This document shows positions 7,990-17,971 of a stretch of DNA of 64,000 nucleotides, piece by piece. The notes beneath the pieces were generated by a model. It made no database searches. It was not told the origin of the DNA and saw nothing but the letters and a program-made list of their open reading frames with translations. Positions within the stretch are counted from its first letter, which is position 1. Each line of letters starts with the position of its first letter. Location: contig NZ_CP133470.1 of the NCBI RefSeq assembly GCF_031191205.1, forward strand, positions 441,501 through 505,500, read 5' to 3'. This stretch comes from Haemophilus parainfluenzae ATCC 33392. Lineage in GTDB: Bacteria; Pseudomonadota; Gammaproteobacteria; Enterobacterales; Pasteurellaceae. A program made the position numbers and the translations under genes.

Positions 7990-9306
7990 ATGACCGAAAC
8001 ACTTTCTCTTAGAGCCAAAATAGAACAAAGCCCAATGGGGGCTTATCAATGGATGATTGTGGTGATGGCTGCCATTATGAATTTACTTGACGGCTTCGAT
8101 GTATTAGCCCTTGCCTTCACGGCAACAGCCATTCGTGGCGAATTTGGTCTCACTGGGATTGAGTTAGGTTATTTATTAAGTGCCGGCTTATTTGGTATGA
8201 CCGCAGGCTCACTTTTCCTTGCACCACTTGCAGATAAAATTGGTCGTCGCCCATTGTTATTAATGGCAGTATCACTCTCTGCTATCGGTATGTTAGGCTC
8301 TGCGTTTATTTCACAATATCAGTGGCTCGGTTTCTGGCGCGTTATCACCGGTCTTGGTGTTGGCGGTATTTTAGTGGGTACAAACGTGATCACCAGCGAA
8401 TACTCTTCTCGCAAATGGCGTAGCTTTGCAATCAGTGTCTATGCTGCTGGTTTTGGTATCGGTGCGGTATTAGGTGGGATGTTCGCTGTGATGCTGCAAG
8501 GTGAATATGGCTGGCGTTCCGTGTTTTTAGCGGGTGCTATCTTGACCGGTTTACTTTTAGTGGTTTTATTTATTTGGTTACCGGAATCCATTGATTTCCT
8601 CACCTCCAAACAACCTAAAAATGCAGAAGTGCGGTTAAATTTAATTGCAAAAAAAATTAGTTTAGCCGGTGATTGGAAACTTCCAGAAAAAGCGGAAAAA
8701 GTTAAAACTAAATTGCCTATTAGCCAATTATTCAGCGAGAAATACTTACATTCTACCCTGTTAATTTGGACGGCTTTCTTTGCGATCATGTTCAGCTTCT
8801 ATTTTATTAGCTCATGGACACCAGCCTTATTAAAAGAAGCGGGCATGACGACAGAGCAAAGTGTGAGTGTAGGGATGATGATTTCATTAGGTGGCACCTG
8901 CGGCGCCTTAATCTATGGCTTACTGGCTAGCCGTTGGACAGCTCGTGGCGTGTTAATTTTATTCACCGTCTTATCTTCCGCAGCGATCATCACCTTTATC
9001 TTATCCTCATCTGTTTTATGGATTGCAATGGTATTCGGTATTTTAGTTGGAGCACTTATGAATGGCTGTATCAGCGGTCTTTATACCTTAAACCCACTTG
9101 CTTATGATGCCGATATTCGTAGCACCGGTGTAGGCTGGTCGATTGGTATCGGTCGTATTGGTGCAATTCTTGCTCCAACGATTGCCGGCCAATTATTAGA
9201 TATGGGCTGGGACAAACAGAGTTTATATGTGGGCGTGGGCTTTGTGATGTTAATCTCAACAGTCGCACTCTTTTTGTTAAAAAGCCGCTCAGAAATTAAA
9301 GCATAA
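7990..9306 (+). CDS. MFS transporter, aromatic acid:H+ symporter (AAHS)-like
   Basis: A 438-residue protein with about 12 transmembrane segments. The family signature DGFDV in segment 1 and the loop 2-3 motif LADKIGRRPLLL are visible, as is GFWRVITGLGVGGILVG in segment 4. The DGFDV motif and overall pattern place it near the AAHS group (PcaK, MhpT), whose members carry aromatic or small organic acids. The true substrate is unknown. It follows yhhQ by 14 bases with AAGGAAATAAAATG as ribosome-binding site and start, so it probably lies under the same preQ1 riboswitch transcript. A role in moving a queuosine-related base is an inference from context only. Confidence 0.8.
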   Translation: MTETLSLRAKIEQSPMGAYQWMIVVMAAIMNLLDGFDVLALAFTATAIRGEFGLTGIELGYLLSAGLFGMTAGSLFLAPLADKIGRRPLLLMAVSLSAIGMLGSAFISQYQWLGFWRVITGLGVGGILVGTNVITSEYSSRKWRSFAISVYAAGFGIGAVLGGMFAVMLQGEYGWRSVFLAGAILTGLLLVVLFIWLPESIDFLTSKQPKNAEVRLNLIAKKISLAGDWKLPEKAEKVKTKLPISQLFSEKYLHSTLLIWTAFFAIMFSFYFISSWTPALLKEAGMTTEQSVSVGMMISLGGTCGALIYGLLASRWTARGVLILFTVLSSAAIITFILSSSVLWIAMVFGILVGALMNGCISGLYTLNPLAYDADIRSTGVGWSIGIGRIGAILAPTIAGQLLDMGWDKQSLYVGVGFVMLISTVALFLLKSRSEIKA

Positions 9307-9322
9307 TTTTAAAAAATATAAC

Positions 9323-9349
9323 AAAAGGCGTAATAAACACGCCTTTTTT
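9323..9349 (+). terminator. Terminator of the yhhQ-MFS operon
   Basis: AAAGGCGT (9324-9331) pairs with ACGCCTTT (9339-9346), loop AATAAAC, then further T residues. Confidence 0.88.
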
Positions 9350-9527
9350 ATTGAATTGATAAAGTACTCATCCCTAGCCTTCAAATCAGAAAGATTCTCA
9401 GGTTATTTTATGTAACATTTTCTTCTAAAAATCCTTTGTTATCCATCTTGAATTTCAACGCATTATGGTGTTAAATCTGCACACATTATAAGGTTATAAA
9501 AAATATAAAAATAAGCTGTAGGAATTT

Positions 9528-10355
9528 ATGTGCCAATTACTCGGAATGAACTGCAATACGCCGACGGATATTGTCTTTTCTTTTGAAGGTTTCCGTCGTC
9601 GTGCTGGTCTTACCGACTGCCATTCAGATGGCTTCGGTATCGCTTTTTTTGAAGGTCGTGGTGTGCGTATTTTTCGCGATAACCACGCTGCATCTCAATC
9701 CCCGATTGCAGATTGTGTAAAACAATACAACATTAAATCGCTCAATGTGATTGCCCACATTCGCAAGGCAACACAAGGCGGTGTCACCATTGAAAATACC
9801 CATCCCTTTATTCGTGAAATTTGGGGACAAAATTGGGTGTTTGCTCACAACGGTAATTTAAAAGAATTACCGGATATGTCTGAGAGTTTCTGCCAACCCA
9901 TTGGTTCAACGGATTCAGAAGCGGCATTTTGTTATATGGCGGAATATTTGAAAAATCGTTTCCGTCGTAAACCGTCTGAAATAGAAATTTTTGAAGCCAT
10001 TCAAGACATTACCAAAGAGCTCTCACAAAAAGGGACCTTTAACTTCATTCTTTCAAACGGAGAATGGATGATTGCCCACTGCTCAACCAATTTGCATTAC
10101 TTAACACGTAAAGCTCCTTTTGGTAAAGCTCACCGCATTGATGATGATGGTGTCATTGATTTTAATGATTATGCAAAAGATGGCGACAAAGTCACCATCA
10201 TTACGACGTTCCCTCTCACCAAAGATGAGCCTTGGGTCAAAATGGAACATGGTGGTTTCGTCTTCTTCAAAGAAGGGGATAAAATTGCTGAGGTAGTAGG
10301 CGTGGCAAAAGAAATGGAAGATGACGGTACATTAGGCAATCGTGCAGCAGCCTGA
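9528..10355 (+). CDS. Class II glutamine amidotransferase, YafJ family
   Basis: A 275-residue protein with an N-terminal nucleophile amidotransferase fold. Cys2 (MCQLLGMNC) is the expected nucleophile after removal of Met. Typical positions follow: SDGFGIAFFEGRGVR, IAHIRKATQGGV, NTHPF and FAHNGNLKEL, the last being the oxyanion and substrate loop. The length matches stand-alone YafJ-type proteins, which have no synthase domain. The acceptor substrate is not established, so the biochemical role remains general. It appears monocistronic, with its own upstream gap of 221 bases and a terminator shared with gor. Confidence 0.88.
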   Translation: MCQLLGMNCNTPTDIVFSFEGFRRRAGLTDCHSDGFGIAFFEGRGVRIFRDNHAASQSPIADCVKQYNIKSLNVIAHIRKATQGGVTIENTHPFIREIWGQNWVFAHNGNLKELPDMSESFCQPIGSTDSEAAFCYMAEYLKNRFRRKPSEIEIFEAIQDITKELSQKGTFNFILSNGEWMIAHCSTNLHYLTRKAPFGKAHRIDDDGVIDFNDYAKDGDKVTIITTFPLTKDEPWVKMEHGGFVFFKEGDKIAEVVGVAKEMEDDGTLGNRAAA

Positions 10356-10370
10356 TAACAAATCAAAATA

Positions 10371-10412
10371 AAAAGTGCGGTCAAAAACATCAGAGATTTT
10401 GACCGCACTTTT
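10371..10412. terminator. Inverted uptake-signal pair, bidirectional terminator
   Basis: A perfect 16-bp stem, AAAAGTGCGGTCAAAA (10371-10386) with TTTTGACCGCACTTTT (10397-10412), lies between the convergent YafJ-like gene and gor. Confidence 0.88.
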
Positions 10413-10422
10413 TTATCTACAA

Positions 10423-11793
10423 TTAACGCATTGTGACAAATTCTTCTGAACCTGTTGGGTGAATCGCCACTGTATTATCAAAGTCTGCTTTGGTTGCACC
10501 CATTTTGATTGCCACAGCAAAACCTTGAATCATTTCATCCACACCAAAACCAATGCCGTGTAAGCCCACGATTTTCTCTTCTTTGCCAACGCACACTAAT
10601 TTCATCCGGCAAGGCTGGCGATGTTCAGTGACAGCGGTATACATTGCCGTGAAAGAGGACTTATACACTTTCACATTTTCTTCACCATATTGCTCAATCG
10701 CTTGTGGTTCAGTTAAACCGACTGTACCAATTGGCGGATGGCTAAACACGACAGTTGGCACAAGATTGTAATCTAAATGCTCATTCGGTTTGTTATTGAA
10801 TAAACGCTCGGATAAACGACGACCTGCCGCCACGGCAACTGGTGTTAATTCAATACCACCTTCGATAATATCACCCACAGCATAAATGCCAGGTACGTTT
10901 GTATTTTGATATTTATCGACAATAATTTGTCCGCGTGAATTGGTTTTCACACCGGTTACTTCAAGATTAATCACATCCGTTGCTGGTTCACGACCGATTG
11001 CCCAAATTAACGTATCCACTGTGGTTTTACGGCCATCTTGTAATTTCAAGGTAAGTGAACCATCCGTATTTTTCACTACTTCTTCAGGCAACGCTTTGGT
11101 GTGCAGTTGGATACCATCTTGTGCTAACACTTCAACTAAAGTCTCGACAATCAATGGATCTTGATTACGCAATGGGGCATGTTGGCGTACAAACAAATGT
11201 GTTTCGCTGCCTAAGCTATTTAAAACACCCGCTAATTCAACAGCAATATACCCTGCGCCTACTACTGCGACACGTTTTGGTAACTCATTTAAAGCAAACA
11301 CACCATTTGAATCAATCCCGTATTCTGCGCCTTTTACCGCTGGAATACTTGGACGACCACCCGTAGCAATTAAGATATGATCTGCAGTCACTAATTCTGT
11401 TGAACCATCTGCATAGCTCACTTCAATCGTTTTCGTATCTTTAAAACGTGCAAAACCATTAAGCACATCCACATTATTTTTCGCTAATACATTATTGTAA
11501 GAGGTATGAATACGACCGATGTAAGCTTGACGACTTTCGACTAATTTCGCGTAATCAAACTTTTTCACTTCTACATCAAAACCATAAGCCGGCGCATAAC
11601 TATTAATCGCTTCTGCAATTTGAGCACCATAAAACATCACTTTTTTCGGTACACAACCCACATTTACACAAGTACCACCGAGATGTTTTGCTTCAATAAT
11701 CGCACATTTTTTGCCGTAGCTTGCCGCACGGTTAATTGAGGCTATCCCGCCGGAACCACCACCGATAGCAATATAATCATAATGTTTAGTCAT
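10423..11793 (-). CDS. gor: Glutathione-disulfide reductase
   Basis: A 456-residue FAD-dependent NADPH:glutathione disulfide oxidoreductase. The FAD-binding motif GGGSGGIAS is at residues 11-19 and the redox-active pair Cys42/Cys47 lies in [13 protein letters not shown]. The NAD(P)-binding motif [15 protein letters not shown] is central, followed by a second FAD motif ([17 protein letters not shown]). The C-terminal catalytic HPTGSEE (His445) is the glutathione-reductase form of the dimer-interface motif. The length fits the family. It is transcribed away from menI and ends at the uptake-signal terminator. Confidence 0.96.
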   Translation of the reverse strand: MTKHYDYIAIGGGSGGIASINRAASYGKKCAIIEAKHLGGTCVNVGCVPKKVMFYGAQIAEAINSYAPAYGFDVEVKKFDYAKLVESRQAYIGRIHTSYNNVLAKNNVDVLNGFARFKDTKTIEVSYADGSTELVTADHILIATGGRPSIPAVKGAEYGIDSNGVFALNELPKRVAVVGAGYIAVELAGVLNSLGSETHLFVRQHAPLRNQDPLIVETLVEVLAQDGIQLHTKALPEEVVKNTDGSLTLKLQDGRKTTVDTLIWAIGREPATDVINLEVTGVKTNSRGQIIVDKYQNTNVPGIYAVGDIIEGGIELTPVAVAAGRRLSERLFNNKPNEHLDYNLVPTVVFSHPPIGTVGLTEPQAIEQYGEENVKVYKSSFTAMYTAVTEHRQPCRMKLVCVGKEEKIVGLHGIGFGVDEMIQGFAVAIKMGATKADFDNTVAIHPTGSEEFVTMR

Positions 11794-12024
11794 TGTAATG
11801 ATCCTTTTTTACTTACTAGAATTTTCTCCTATTTTGCCTAAAACTAAAGAAGAAAGCTATAAATTGATTTAATTGGGATTGTCTATATGAAAAGAAAGAT
11901 CCTCATTTTCAGCATAAATATCAACATACAAAGTAGATTTTCGTTATAATGCCAGCTTACCTCCAGCAAAAAACAAGCATAAATCATCTTAAAAACTAAT
12001 CAGCTTACCAAAGGAAAAACCGAT

Positions 12025-12444
12025 ATGGCAATCTGGAAAAAAGCATTCACACTTAAGCAGCTCAATGAAATGGGAAAACATTGTGCCGTTGGGCATTTGG
12101 GGATTGAGATTTCGGCTTATGGAGAAAACTGGATTGAAGCAAAAATGCCCGTTGATCATCGCACTACTCAACCTTTTGGCTTATTACATGGTGGTGTGTC
12201 TGTTGCTTTGGCTGAAACTATTGGTTCATTAGCGGGATTTCTCTGTATAGAAGAAGGTCAATCTGCCTTAGGATTAGATATCAACGCCAATCACCTTCGC
12301 CCAGTAAAACAAGGCGTTGTGATCGCTAAGGCAATGCCTATCAGTTTAAGTAAAAATATCCACGTCTGGCAAATTGACATTCGTGATGAACAAGATAAAC
12401 TCTGCTGCGTTTCTCGATTAACGCTTTCTATCAAACATTTATGA
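12025..12444 (+). CDS. menI: Hotdog-fold thioesterase, 1,4-dihydroxy-2-naphthoyl-CoA hydrolase type
   Basis: A 139-residue hotdog-fold acyl-CoA thioesterase. The [19 protein letters not shown] segment holds His55 and the catalytic Glu64 in the usual arrangement. The protein is very close to H. influenzae HI1161 as I remember it, including [10 protein letters not shown]. coli YdiI/MenI of the same family hydrolyses DHNA-CoA in menaquinone synthesis, and menA and menC also occur in this window. The exact substrate here is inferred from family. Its stop overlaps the hemH start (ATGA), so the two are translationally coupled. Confidence 0.85.
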   Translation: MAIWKKAFTLKQLNEMGKHCAVGHLGIEISAYGENWIEAKMPVDHRTTQPFGLLHGGVSVALAETIGSLAGFLCIEEGQSALGLDINANHLRPVKQGVVIAKAMPISLSKNIHVWQIDIRDEQDKLCCVSRLTLSIKHL

Positions 12445-13412
12445 CTATAACTCAAAAAATTGGCATCATTTTAGCAAACCTTGGTACGCCTGATGCCCCG
12501 CAACCCTCTGCGATCTCCCGTTATTTAGCGGCATTTTTAATGGATCCTCGCGTGGTGGATTTACCTCGTTGGAAATGGTATCCCCTTTTAAAAGCCATTA
12601 TTTTACCGATGCGCTCTAAACGCATTGCACAAAATTATCAATCTATTTGGACAGAACAAGGCTCTCCCCTACTTGCGATTACAAAGCAACAACAAGCCGG
12701 TTTACAAGCTTATTTAAATGAAAAAGGCATCAATGCTCAGGTCGAAATAGCTATGACTTACGGCAATCCTTCGATGCAAAGTGCGGTCAAAAATTTACTT
12801 AAAAATGACGTAGAACGCATGATTGTGTTGCCACTTTATCCGCAATATTCCAGCACAACAACAGGCGCATTAATCGATGCGTTCAATCGTGCCATTGCGC
12901 AAGAACGTAATATTGTGCCTTTTGAGTTTATTCATTCCTATCATCTTAATGAAAACTACATCAATGCCTTAGTGGATTCAATCAAAGTGCGGTTAAAACC
13001 AGATGAGTTTTTGCTTTTCTCTTATCACGGCATTCCGCTGCGTTATGAGAATATGGGTGATTATTATCGTCAGCACTGTAAACAAACCACGATTGCGATT
13101 GTGGATAAACTTGGCTTAACAGAAAACCAATGGAATATGACATTCCAATCTCGCTTTGGGCGTGAAGAATGGTTACAACCTTATACCGATCACTTTTTAG
13201 AGGAAGCGGCTTCTCAAGGCATTCAGAAAATAGCTGTGATCTGCCCGGGCTTTTCGGTGGATTGCTTAGAAACCTTAGAAGAAATAGAGGTTGAAAATAA
13301 AGAAACATTCTTAAATCATGGTGGTGTGTCTTATCACTACATCCCTGCATTAAATGCAGAAAAAGCACATATTGAAATGATGGGAGAACTGATTTTGGAT
13401 AAGTTGAAGTAG
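12441..13412 (+). CDS. hemH: Ferrochelatase
   Basis: A 323-residue enzyme that inserts Fe2+ into protoporphyrin IX, the last step of haem synthesis, at the inner face of the membrane. Visible family motifs are the N-terminal [36 protein letters not shown], the catalytic [10 protein letters not shown], and the C-terminal [15 protein letters not shown]. The start is set by the four-base overlap with menI. An uptake signal is read in frame as SAVKN near 12780. Haem-requiring Haemophilus species keep hemH to use protoporphyrin, so the gene alone does not tell whether this strain needs haem. Confidence 0.96.
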   Translation: MTITQKIGIILANLGTPDAPQPSAISRYLAAFLMDPRVVDLPRWKWYPLLKAIILPMRSKRIAQNYQSIWTEQGSPLLAITKQQQAGLQAYLNEKGINAQVEIAMTYGNPSMQSAVKNLLKNDVERMIVLPLYPQYSSTTTGALIDAFNRAIAQERNIVPFEFIHSYHLNENYINALVDSIKVRLKPDEFLLFSYHGIPLRYENMGDYYRQHCKQTTIAIVDKLGLTENQWNMTFQSRFGREEWLQPYTDHFLEEAASQGIQKIAVICPGFSVDCLETLEEIEVENKETFLNHGGVSYHYIPALNAEKAHIEMMGELILDKLK

Positions 13413-13417
13413 TTAAT

Positions 13418-13453
13418 CTCCCCCTAGCCCCCTCTTTGCGAAAGAGGGGGGGG
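13418..13453 (+). repeat. GC-rich palindromic repeat, copy 1 (possible hemH terminator)
   Basis: CCCCCTCTTT (13428-13437) pairs with AAAGAGGGGG (13441-13450) around GCG, preceded by CTCCCCCTAG. Its mirror-image relative lies at 13533-13563. This is much more GC-rich than the surroundings and resembles short intergenic palindromic repeats. Confidence 0.6.
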
Positions 13454-13532
13454 TATTTTATTGGCAAATAAATGCTTTCCGTTCTTAGCTCTCTCAAATA
13501 CTCCCTAAAATATTAAAAGTAACTCATAAAAA

Positions 13533-13563
13533 AGCCCCTCTTTTGTAAAGAGGGTTTGGGGAG
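13533..13563 (-). repeat. GC-rich palindromic repeat, copy 2 (inverted relative of copy 1)
   Basis: CCCTCTTT (13536-13543) pairs with AAAGAGGG (13547-13554), followed by TTTGGGGAG. Its reverse complement begins CTCCCCAAACCCTCTTT, like copy 1 (CTCCCCCTAGCCCCCTCTTT). The two copies flank about 80 bases in opposite orientation. Confidence 0.6.
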
Positions 13564-13577
13564 ATTTAAAAAGATAA

Positions 13578-13608
13578 ATAAAAAGGCGAACCTTTCGATT
13601 CGCCTTTT
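13578..13608 (-). terminator. Terminator of the porin gene
   Basis: AAAAGGCGAA (13581-13590) pairs with TTCGCCTTTT (13599-13608) around an eight-base loop, immediately after the porin stop codon. Confidence 0.82.
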
Positions 13609-13630
13609 AAGATTTCTTTCTAATCAAAGA

Positions 13631-14716
13631 TTAGAAGTATACACGCATACCTACACCAATAGCTTTGTCTTTTTGTTTGCTATCTGCTACATAAGTACCA
13701 TTATTGTAATCTTTAGTTACTACGTATTTACCTTCAAGGAAAAGAACAACTTGTTTATGAAGCTTATAATCAACACCTAACAAGAAACCATGGGTTTTAG
13801 ATTTCTCAGAACCTTGTTTCTCTTGTTCGTATTTATAGTTACCATAAACTTTACTTTTATCTGCAATTACTGGAACTATAAAGCCTGGAGATACAAAGTA
13901 ACGTTTTACATCATTAACACCTTGATTATGTCTTTCTCTAGCATAACCACCATCTACAGAAACAATGAAATCATTAAATACATAACCTAAACTAGCTAGC
14001 AAACCATCTTGATGTTTTTTGGTCGCTGCAGTTGATGAAAGATCTGTTTTATAAGTAGTACGTCCATAACCGAACTTAGCGATAATACCATTTACATCAT
14101 CCCATTTACCGTTATAGATAGCACCAACTTGGTAACCATTAGAAATTGCGCCAACTTTAACTTCATTATCGCCAGCTTTTCCTAAGTTACGACTATCTGC
14201 AAATTGATAACTTGCGCCTAATTGAAGATCTTTTACACCACGGTAGTCGTAGCGGATAGCTGAATTAGCAGCAGTTGGAATATAATCACCTTTATTTAGG
14301 ATGCCGTATTCATAATCTTCCGCTGTACTTAAGTCATCAGCAATCAATAATTGACGACCAAAAGTCAATTCACCATATTGTTTATTACCTAAACCTGCAT
14401 AAGCACGTTTCACGTAAACATCACCAAAACCATCTTGAGAAGATTTTTTACCGTCGAAACGAAGCTCAAAACGACCTAGTGCATAGAAATCATCACCTAA
14501 ATCATGTGTTACTTTTACCGCAACACGAGAACCGGCATTTCTTAAGCCAGAGTGAGTGTGGCTATTGTTATAGCCTTCGTTATTAGCTTTTTCTAAAACT
14601 AAACGAAGAGAACCATTAAAATCAACTTTAGTACCTTCGTTATCATAAACTACTGCTGCGTTTGCTGCTGAAGCGGCAACTGCAGAAACGATTAATGCTG
14701 CTAGTGTCTTTTTCAT
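13631..14716 (-). CDS. Outer-membrane general porin, OmpP2-like
   Basis: A 361-residue trimeric-porin-family protein. The signal peptide MKKTLAALIVSAVAASAANA is cleaved after residue 20 and the mature protein begins AVVYDNEGTKVDFNGSLRL, like H. influenzae OmpP2 as I recall it. Other porin features are SRVAVKVTHDLGDDFYALGRFELRF, GELTFGRQ (the strand before the constriction loop L3), DDLSTAEDYEYGILN and the terminal aromatic Phe. Expected function is diffusion of small hydrophilic solutes. The gene has one of the best promoters in the window and a CRP-like site upstream. Confidence 0.9.
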   Translation of the reverse strand: MKKTLAALIVSAVAASAANAAVVYDNEGTKVDFNGSLRLVLEKANNEGYNNSHTHSGLRNAGSRVAVKVTHDLGDDFYALGRFELRFDGKKSSQDGFGDVYVKRAYAGLGNKQYGELTFGRQLLIADDLSTAEDYEYGILNKGDYIPTAANSAIRYDYRGVKDLQLGASYQFADSRNLGKAGDNEVKVGAISNGYQVGAIYNGKWDDVNGIIAKFGYGRTTYKTDLSSTAATKKHQDGLLASLGYVFNDFIVSVDGGYARERHNQGVNDVKRYFVSPGFIVPVIADKSKVYGNYKYEQEKQGSEKSKTHGFLLGVDYKLHKQVVLFLEGKYVVTKDYNNGTYVADSKQKDKAIGVGMRVYF

Positions 14717-14803
14717 AATTGTTATTCCTTTTGGTTGTTACCGATGATTTTTGATTGAAGCAATTTTTCATAAAAAGTTCAATCTCCGAAATAGACGTCG
14801 CAA

Positions 14804-14831
14804 ATATTACAAAATAAACCTATAGTGTCAA
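14804..14831 (-). promoter_or_regulatory. Strong sigma70 promoter of the porin gene
   Basis: On the minus strand a perfect -35 TTGACA (complement of 14826-14831) is 16 bases from TAATAT (complement of 14804-14809). Transcription should start near 14797, giving a leader of about 80 bases. Confidence 0.82.
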
Positions 14832-14855
14832 TGGAGGATCCAGACCAATGTTCTA

Positions 14856-14877
14856 AAATCCGATCGAGATCACATTT
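14856..14877 (-). promoter_or_regulatory. Candidate CRP site upstream of the porin promoter
   Basis: The minus strand has a perfect left half TGTGA, spacer TCTCGA and right half TCGGA, with AAA/TTT flanks. By eye this is three mismatches in the 22-base CRP consensus. The centre is near -70 relative to the predicted start, a normal position for a class I CRP site. Confidence 0.6.
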
Positions 14878-14908
14878 TTTGAACAAAAAAGGATATTTTT
14901 TGAGCAAA

Positions 14909-15892
14909 CTAAGCGCATTCCACCGAAAATGAAATCACCTCTTTAATGCTTTTAGCGCCTAATGCAATCATAATTAAACGATCAACACCTAAAGCAACGC
15001 CTGACGTATTCGGAATACCCGCTTGTAATGCAGCAAGAAAACGATGATCAATTTCACGTTGTGGCAAACCAGCTCTTGCACGTAGGCGATTATCTTGCTC
15101 AAAACGATGTTGTTGTTCACGAGCATCTGTAAGCTCATGAAAACCGTTGGCTAGCTCTAATCCTTTATAATAGAACTCAAAGCGTTCTGCTACTCGGCTA
15201 TCTTCAGGACTAAGTTGCGCAAGTGCCGCTTGGGAAGAAGGGAAATGATAAACGGCAACCGGCGTCTCTTGACCAATTTTAGGTTCTACCACTTCACTGA
15301 ATAGAAATTGTAATAAAGTATCACGATCTTCATCTTCATCTGCCATAAAGTTATGTTTACGTGCCACTTCCACCAATTCTTGACGAGTGGCTGATAATGG
15401 ATCTAATCCTACATACTCTTGGAAGACAAATTGATAACTTAAGGTTTCTGCAGGTTTGCAATCGAGGATCTGTTGTAATAAATCATCCACTTCATTCATC
15501 AGACGGTACATATCAAAGTGCGGTCGATACCATTCGAGCATAGTAAATTCCGGATTATGGCGATTGCCCGCTTCTTCATTACGGAATACTTTACCAATTT
15601 GAAAGATCGGTCCACTGCCTGCCGCCAGTAAACGCTTCATGTGATATTCCGGACTTGTGGAAAGCCAGAGCGTTTTCGACAGTTCATCAAAAGGGGCTAC
15701 AAATTCTGTATTAAAGGTGGAAAGGTGCAGATCCGTTACGCCAAATTCACTTAAAACAGGGGTTTCCACTTCTAATAATCCACGTTCAGTAAAAAACTGG
15801 CGGATATCCGCAATGATTTTGGCACGCGCCAATAAGTTTTTAATTGATGCGGAAGGTTGCCATTCTATTTTTTTATCGCTAAGTGCGGTCAT
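14909..15892 (-). CDS. epmA: Elongation factor P--(R)-beta-lysine ligase
   Basis: A 327-residue class II lysyl-tRNA-synthetase paralogue lacking the anticodon-binding domain. It attaches beta-lysine to elongation factor P. Class II motifs are visible: motif 2 in [19 protein letters not shown] and motif 3 in [11 protein letters not shown]. The start is placed at the ATG at 15892, which has GGAG six bases upstream; the in-frame GTG at 15910 lacks a convincing ribosome-binding site. An uptake signal overlaps the start codon (ATGACCGCACTT). It lies divergent from frdABCD, as epmA does in E. coli. Confidence 0.94.
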   Translation of the reverse strand: MTALSDKKIEWQPSASIKNLLARAKIIADIRQFFTERGLLEVETPVLSEFGVTDLHLSTFNTEFVAPFDELSKTLWLSTSPEYHMKRLLAAGSGPIFQIGKVFRNEEAGNRHNPEFTMLEWYRPHFDMYRLMNEVDDLLQQILDCKPAETLSYQFVFQEYVGLDPLSATRQELVEVARKHNFMADEDEDRDTLLQFLFSEVVEPKIGQETPVAVYHFPSSQAALAQLSPEDSRVAERFEFYYKGLELANGFHELTDAREQQHRFEQDNRLRARAGLPQREIDHRFLAALQAGIPNTSGVALGVDRLIMIALGAKSIKEVISFSVECA

Positions 15893-16024
15893 TTTTTTCT
15901 CCGTTTTCACCTTTAAAATGAATTAGGCTATTGTAAACAAGAGTAATTTTTAACTCAATAATCCGACTAAATCATTCTTAAACGAAAACGGTTATCATCT
16001 AAAAATATATAAAAAAGTAACTTT

Positions 16025-16040
16025 TTTGAGTTAGATCACA
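16025..16040 (+). promoter_or_regulatory. Candidate CRP-family site before frdA
   Basis: TTTGA-N6-TCACA (TTTGAGTTAGATCACA) matches the CRP half-sites TGTGA/TCACA with one mismatch and correct spacing. It lies about 130 bases upstream of frdA in the frdA-epmA divergent region. Confidence 0.55.
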
Positions 16041-16171
16041 CTTTTGATATTTTATCCGTTTATTCGGGAAAAAAGGTTACTAATTTGTGAACAAAAGTGG
16101 CAGAATGACAACATATCCCCTATTTATTTAGGGCGTTTTATTTTTTTACTTTCTATTGATTGGAGGATATC

Positions 16172-17971
16172 GTGCAAACGGTTAATGTCGATATTGCTAT
16201 TGTTGGCGCTGGTGGTGGCGGTTTACGTGCCGCAATTGCAGCAGCAGAAGCAAACCCTAACTTAAAGATCGCATTAGTTTCTAAGGTTTATCCTATGCGT
16301 AGCCATACGGTTGCAGCAGAAGGTGGTGCGGCCGCAGTAATTAAAGAGGAAGATTCCTACGATAAACACTTCCACGATACCGTTGCCGGTGGTGACTGGT
16401 TATGTGAACAAGATGTGGTGGAATACTTCGTTGAACATTCTCCAGTGGAAATGACTCAGCTTGAACGTTGGGGCTGCCCTTGGAGCCGTAAAGCAGATGG
16501 CGATGTAAACGTGCGTCGTTTCGGTGGGATGAAAATCGAACGTACTTGGTTCGCAGCAGATAAAACCGGTTTCCACTTATTACATACTCTTTTCCAAACA
16601 TCCATTCAATATCCACAAATTCAACGCTTTGACGAGCACTTCGTTTTAGACATCTTAGTTGATGATGGTCATGCTCGTGGTATGGTTGCGATGAATATGA
16701 TGGAAGGTACACTTGTTCAAATCAACGCAAATGCTGTTGTGATTGCAACTGGCGGTGGCTGTCGTGCATTTAAATTTAACACCAACGGCGGTATCGTAAC
16801 CGGTGATGGTTTATCAATGGCATATCGTCATGGTGTTCCACTTCGTGATATGGAATTCGTCCAATACCACCCAACTGGTTTACCAAATACCGGTATCTTA
16901 ATGACTGAAGGTTGTCGTGGTGAAGGCGGTATCTTAGTGAATAAAAACGGCTACCGTTATTTACAAGATTATGGTCTAGGCCCTGAAACCCCAATCGGCA
17001 AACCTGAAAACAAATATATGGAACTTGGTCCACGTGATAAAGTTTCACAAGCATTCTGGCAAGAATGGAAAAAAGGCAACACCTTAAAAACAGCAAAAGG
17101 TGTCGATGTGGTTCACCTTGACTTACGTCACTTAGGTGAAAAATATTTACATGAGCGTCTTCCATTCATTTGTGAATTAGCCAGTGCTTATGAAGGTGTA
17201 AACCCAGTTAATGAACCAATCCCAGTTCGCCCGGTTGTTCACTACACCATGGGTGGTATTGAAGTGGATTACAACAGCGAAACTCGCATTAAAGGTTTAT
17301 TTGCTGTGGGTGAATGTGCATCTTCTGGTTTACATGGTGCAAACCGTTTAGGTTCTAACTCGCTTGCAGAATTAGTGGTTTTAGGCCGTGTTGCAGGTGA
17401 ATATGCCGCACAACGTGCAGCAGAAGCTCAATCTACAAATCGTGCTGCAGTTGATGCACAAGCGCAAGATGTTGTCGCTCGCCTTAAAGCGCTTTATGAC
17501 CAAGAAGGTAATGAATCTTGGTCTGAAATTCGTGACGAAATGGGTACCGTAATGGAAGAAGGTTGTGGTATCTACCGTGACCAAGAAAGCATGCAAAAAG
17601 CAGTAGATAAAATTGCTGAGCTTAAAGAACGTTATAAACGTATTCGTGTTGCAGACCGTTCAAGCGTATTCAATACCGATGTGCTTTACACTGTAGAATT
17701 AGGTTACATCCTTGATGTGGCACAATCTATTGCCAACTCTGCAATTGAACGTAAAGAGTCTCGTGGTGCACACCAACGCTTAGACTATACTGAACGTGAT
17801 GATGTGAATTATTTAAAACACACCCTTGCTTACTACAATGGCGATGATGCACCGCGTATTGAATACAGCCCGGTGAAAATCACTAAATCTCAACCAGCAA
17901 AACGTGTTTATGGTGCTGAAGCAGAAGCGGCAGAAGCGGCTGCGAAAGCTAAGGAGCAAGCAAATGGCTAA
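16172..17971 (+). CDS. frdA: Fumarate reductase flavoprotein subunit
   Basis: A 599-residue catalytic subunit of the menaquinol:fumarate reductase, at the cytoplasmic face. It shows the dinucleotide-binding motif [12 protein letters not shown], covalent-FAD His45 in [13 protein letters not shown], active-site regions [10 protein letters not shown] and [11 protein letters not shown], and [16 protein letters not shown] near the C-terminal third. It aligns along its whole length with E. coli FrdA from memory. Translation starts at GTG 16172, with GGAGG at 16162-16166. The in-frame TTG at 16160 is too close to that site. The last eight bases overlap frdB. It forms the frdABCD operon for anaerobic respiration. 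Confidence 0.98.
   Translation: MQTVNVDIAIVGAGGGGLRAAIAAAEANPNLKIALVSKVYPMRSHTVAAEGGAAAVIKEEDSYDKHFHDTVAGGDWLCEQDVVEYFVEHSPVEMTQLERWGCPWSRKADGDVNVRRFGGMKIERTWFAADKTGFHLLHTLFQTSIQYPQIQRFDEHFVLDILVDDGHARGMVAMNMMEGTLVQINANAVVIATGGGCRAFKFNTNGGIVTGDGLSMAYRHGVPLRDMEFVQYHPTGLPNTGILMTEGCRGEGGILVNKNGYRYLQDYGLGPETPIGKPENKYMELGPRDKVSQAFWQEWKKGNTLKTAKGVDVVHLDLRHLGEKYLHERLPFICELASAYEGVNPVNEPIPVRPVVHYTMGGIEVDYNSETRIKGLFAVGECASSGLHGANRLGSNSLAELVVLGRVAGEYAAQRAAEAQSTNRAAVDAQAQDVVARLKALYDQEGNESWSEIRDEMGTVMEEGCGIYRDQESMQKAVDKIAELKERYKRIRVADRSSVFNTDVLYTVELGYILDVAQSIANSAIERKESRGAHQRLDYTERDDVNYLKHTLAYYNGDDAPRIEYSPVKITKSQPAKRVYGAEAEAAEAAAKAKEQANG

Noticed and set aside
13430..13560. Insertion-sequence remnant near hemH
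   Set aside because: Inverted GC-rich palindromes exist but there is no transposase fragment or visible target duplication, so only a short repeat is reported.
16041..16060. FNR box before frdA (TTGATATTTTATCC)
   Set aside because: Only the left half-site TTGAT is good. The right half does not match ATCAA at the needed spacing, although FNR control of frd is expected from E. coli.
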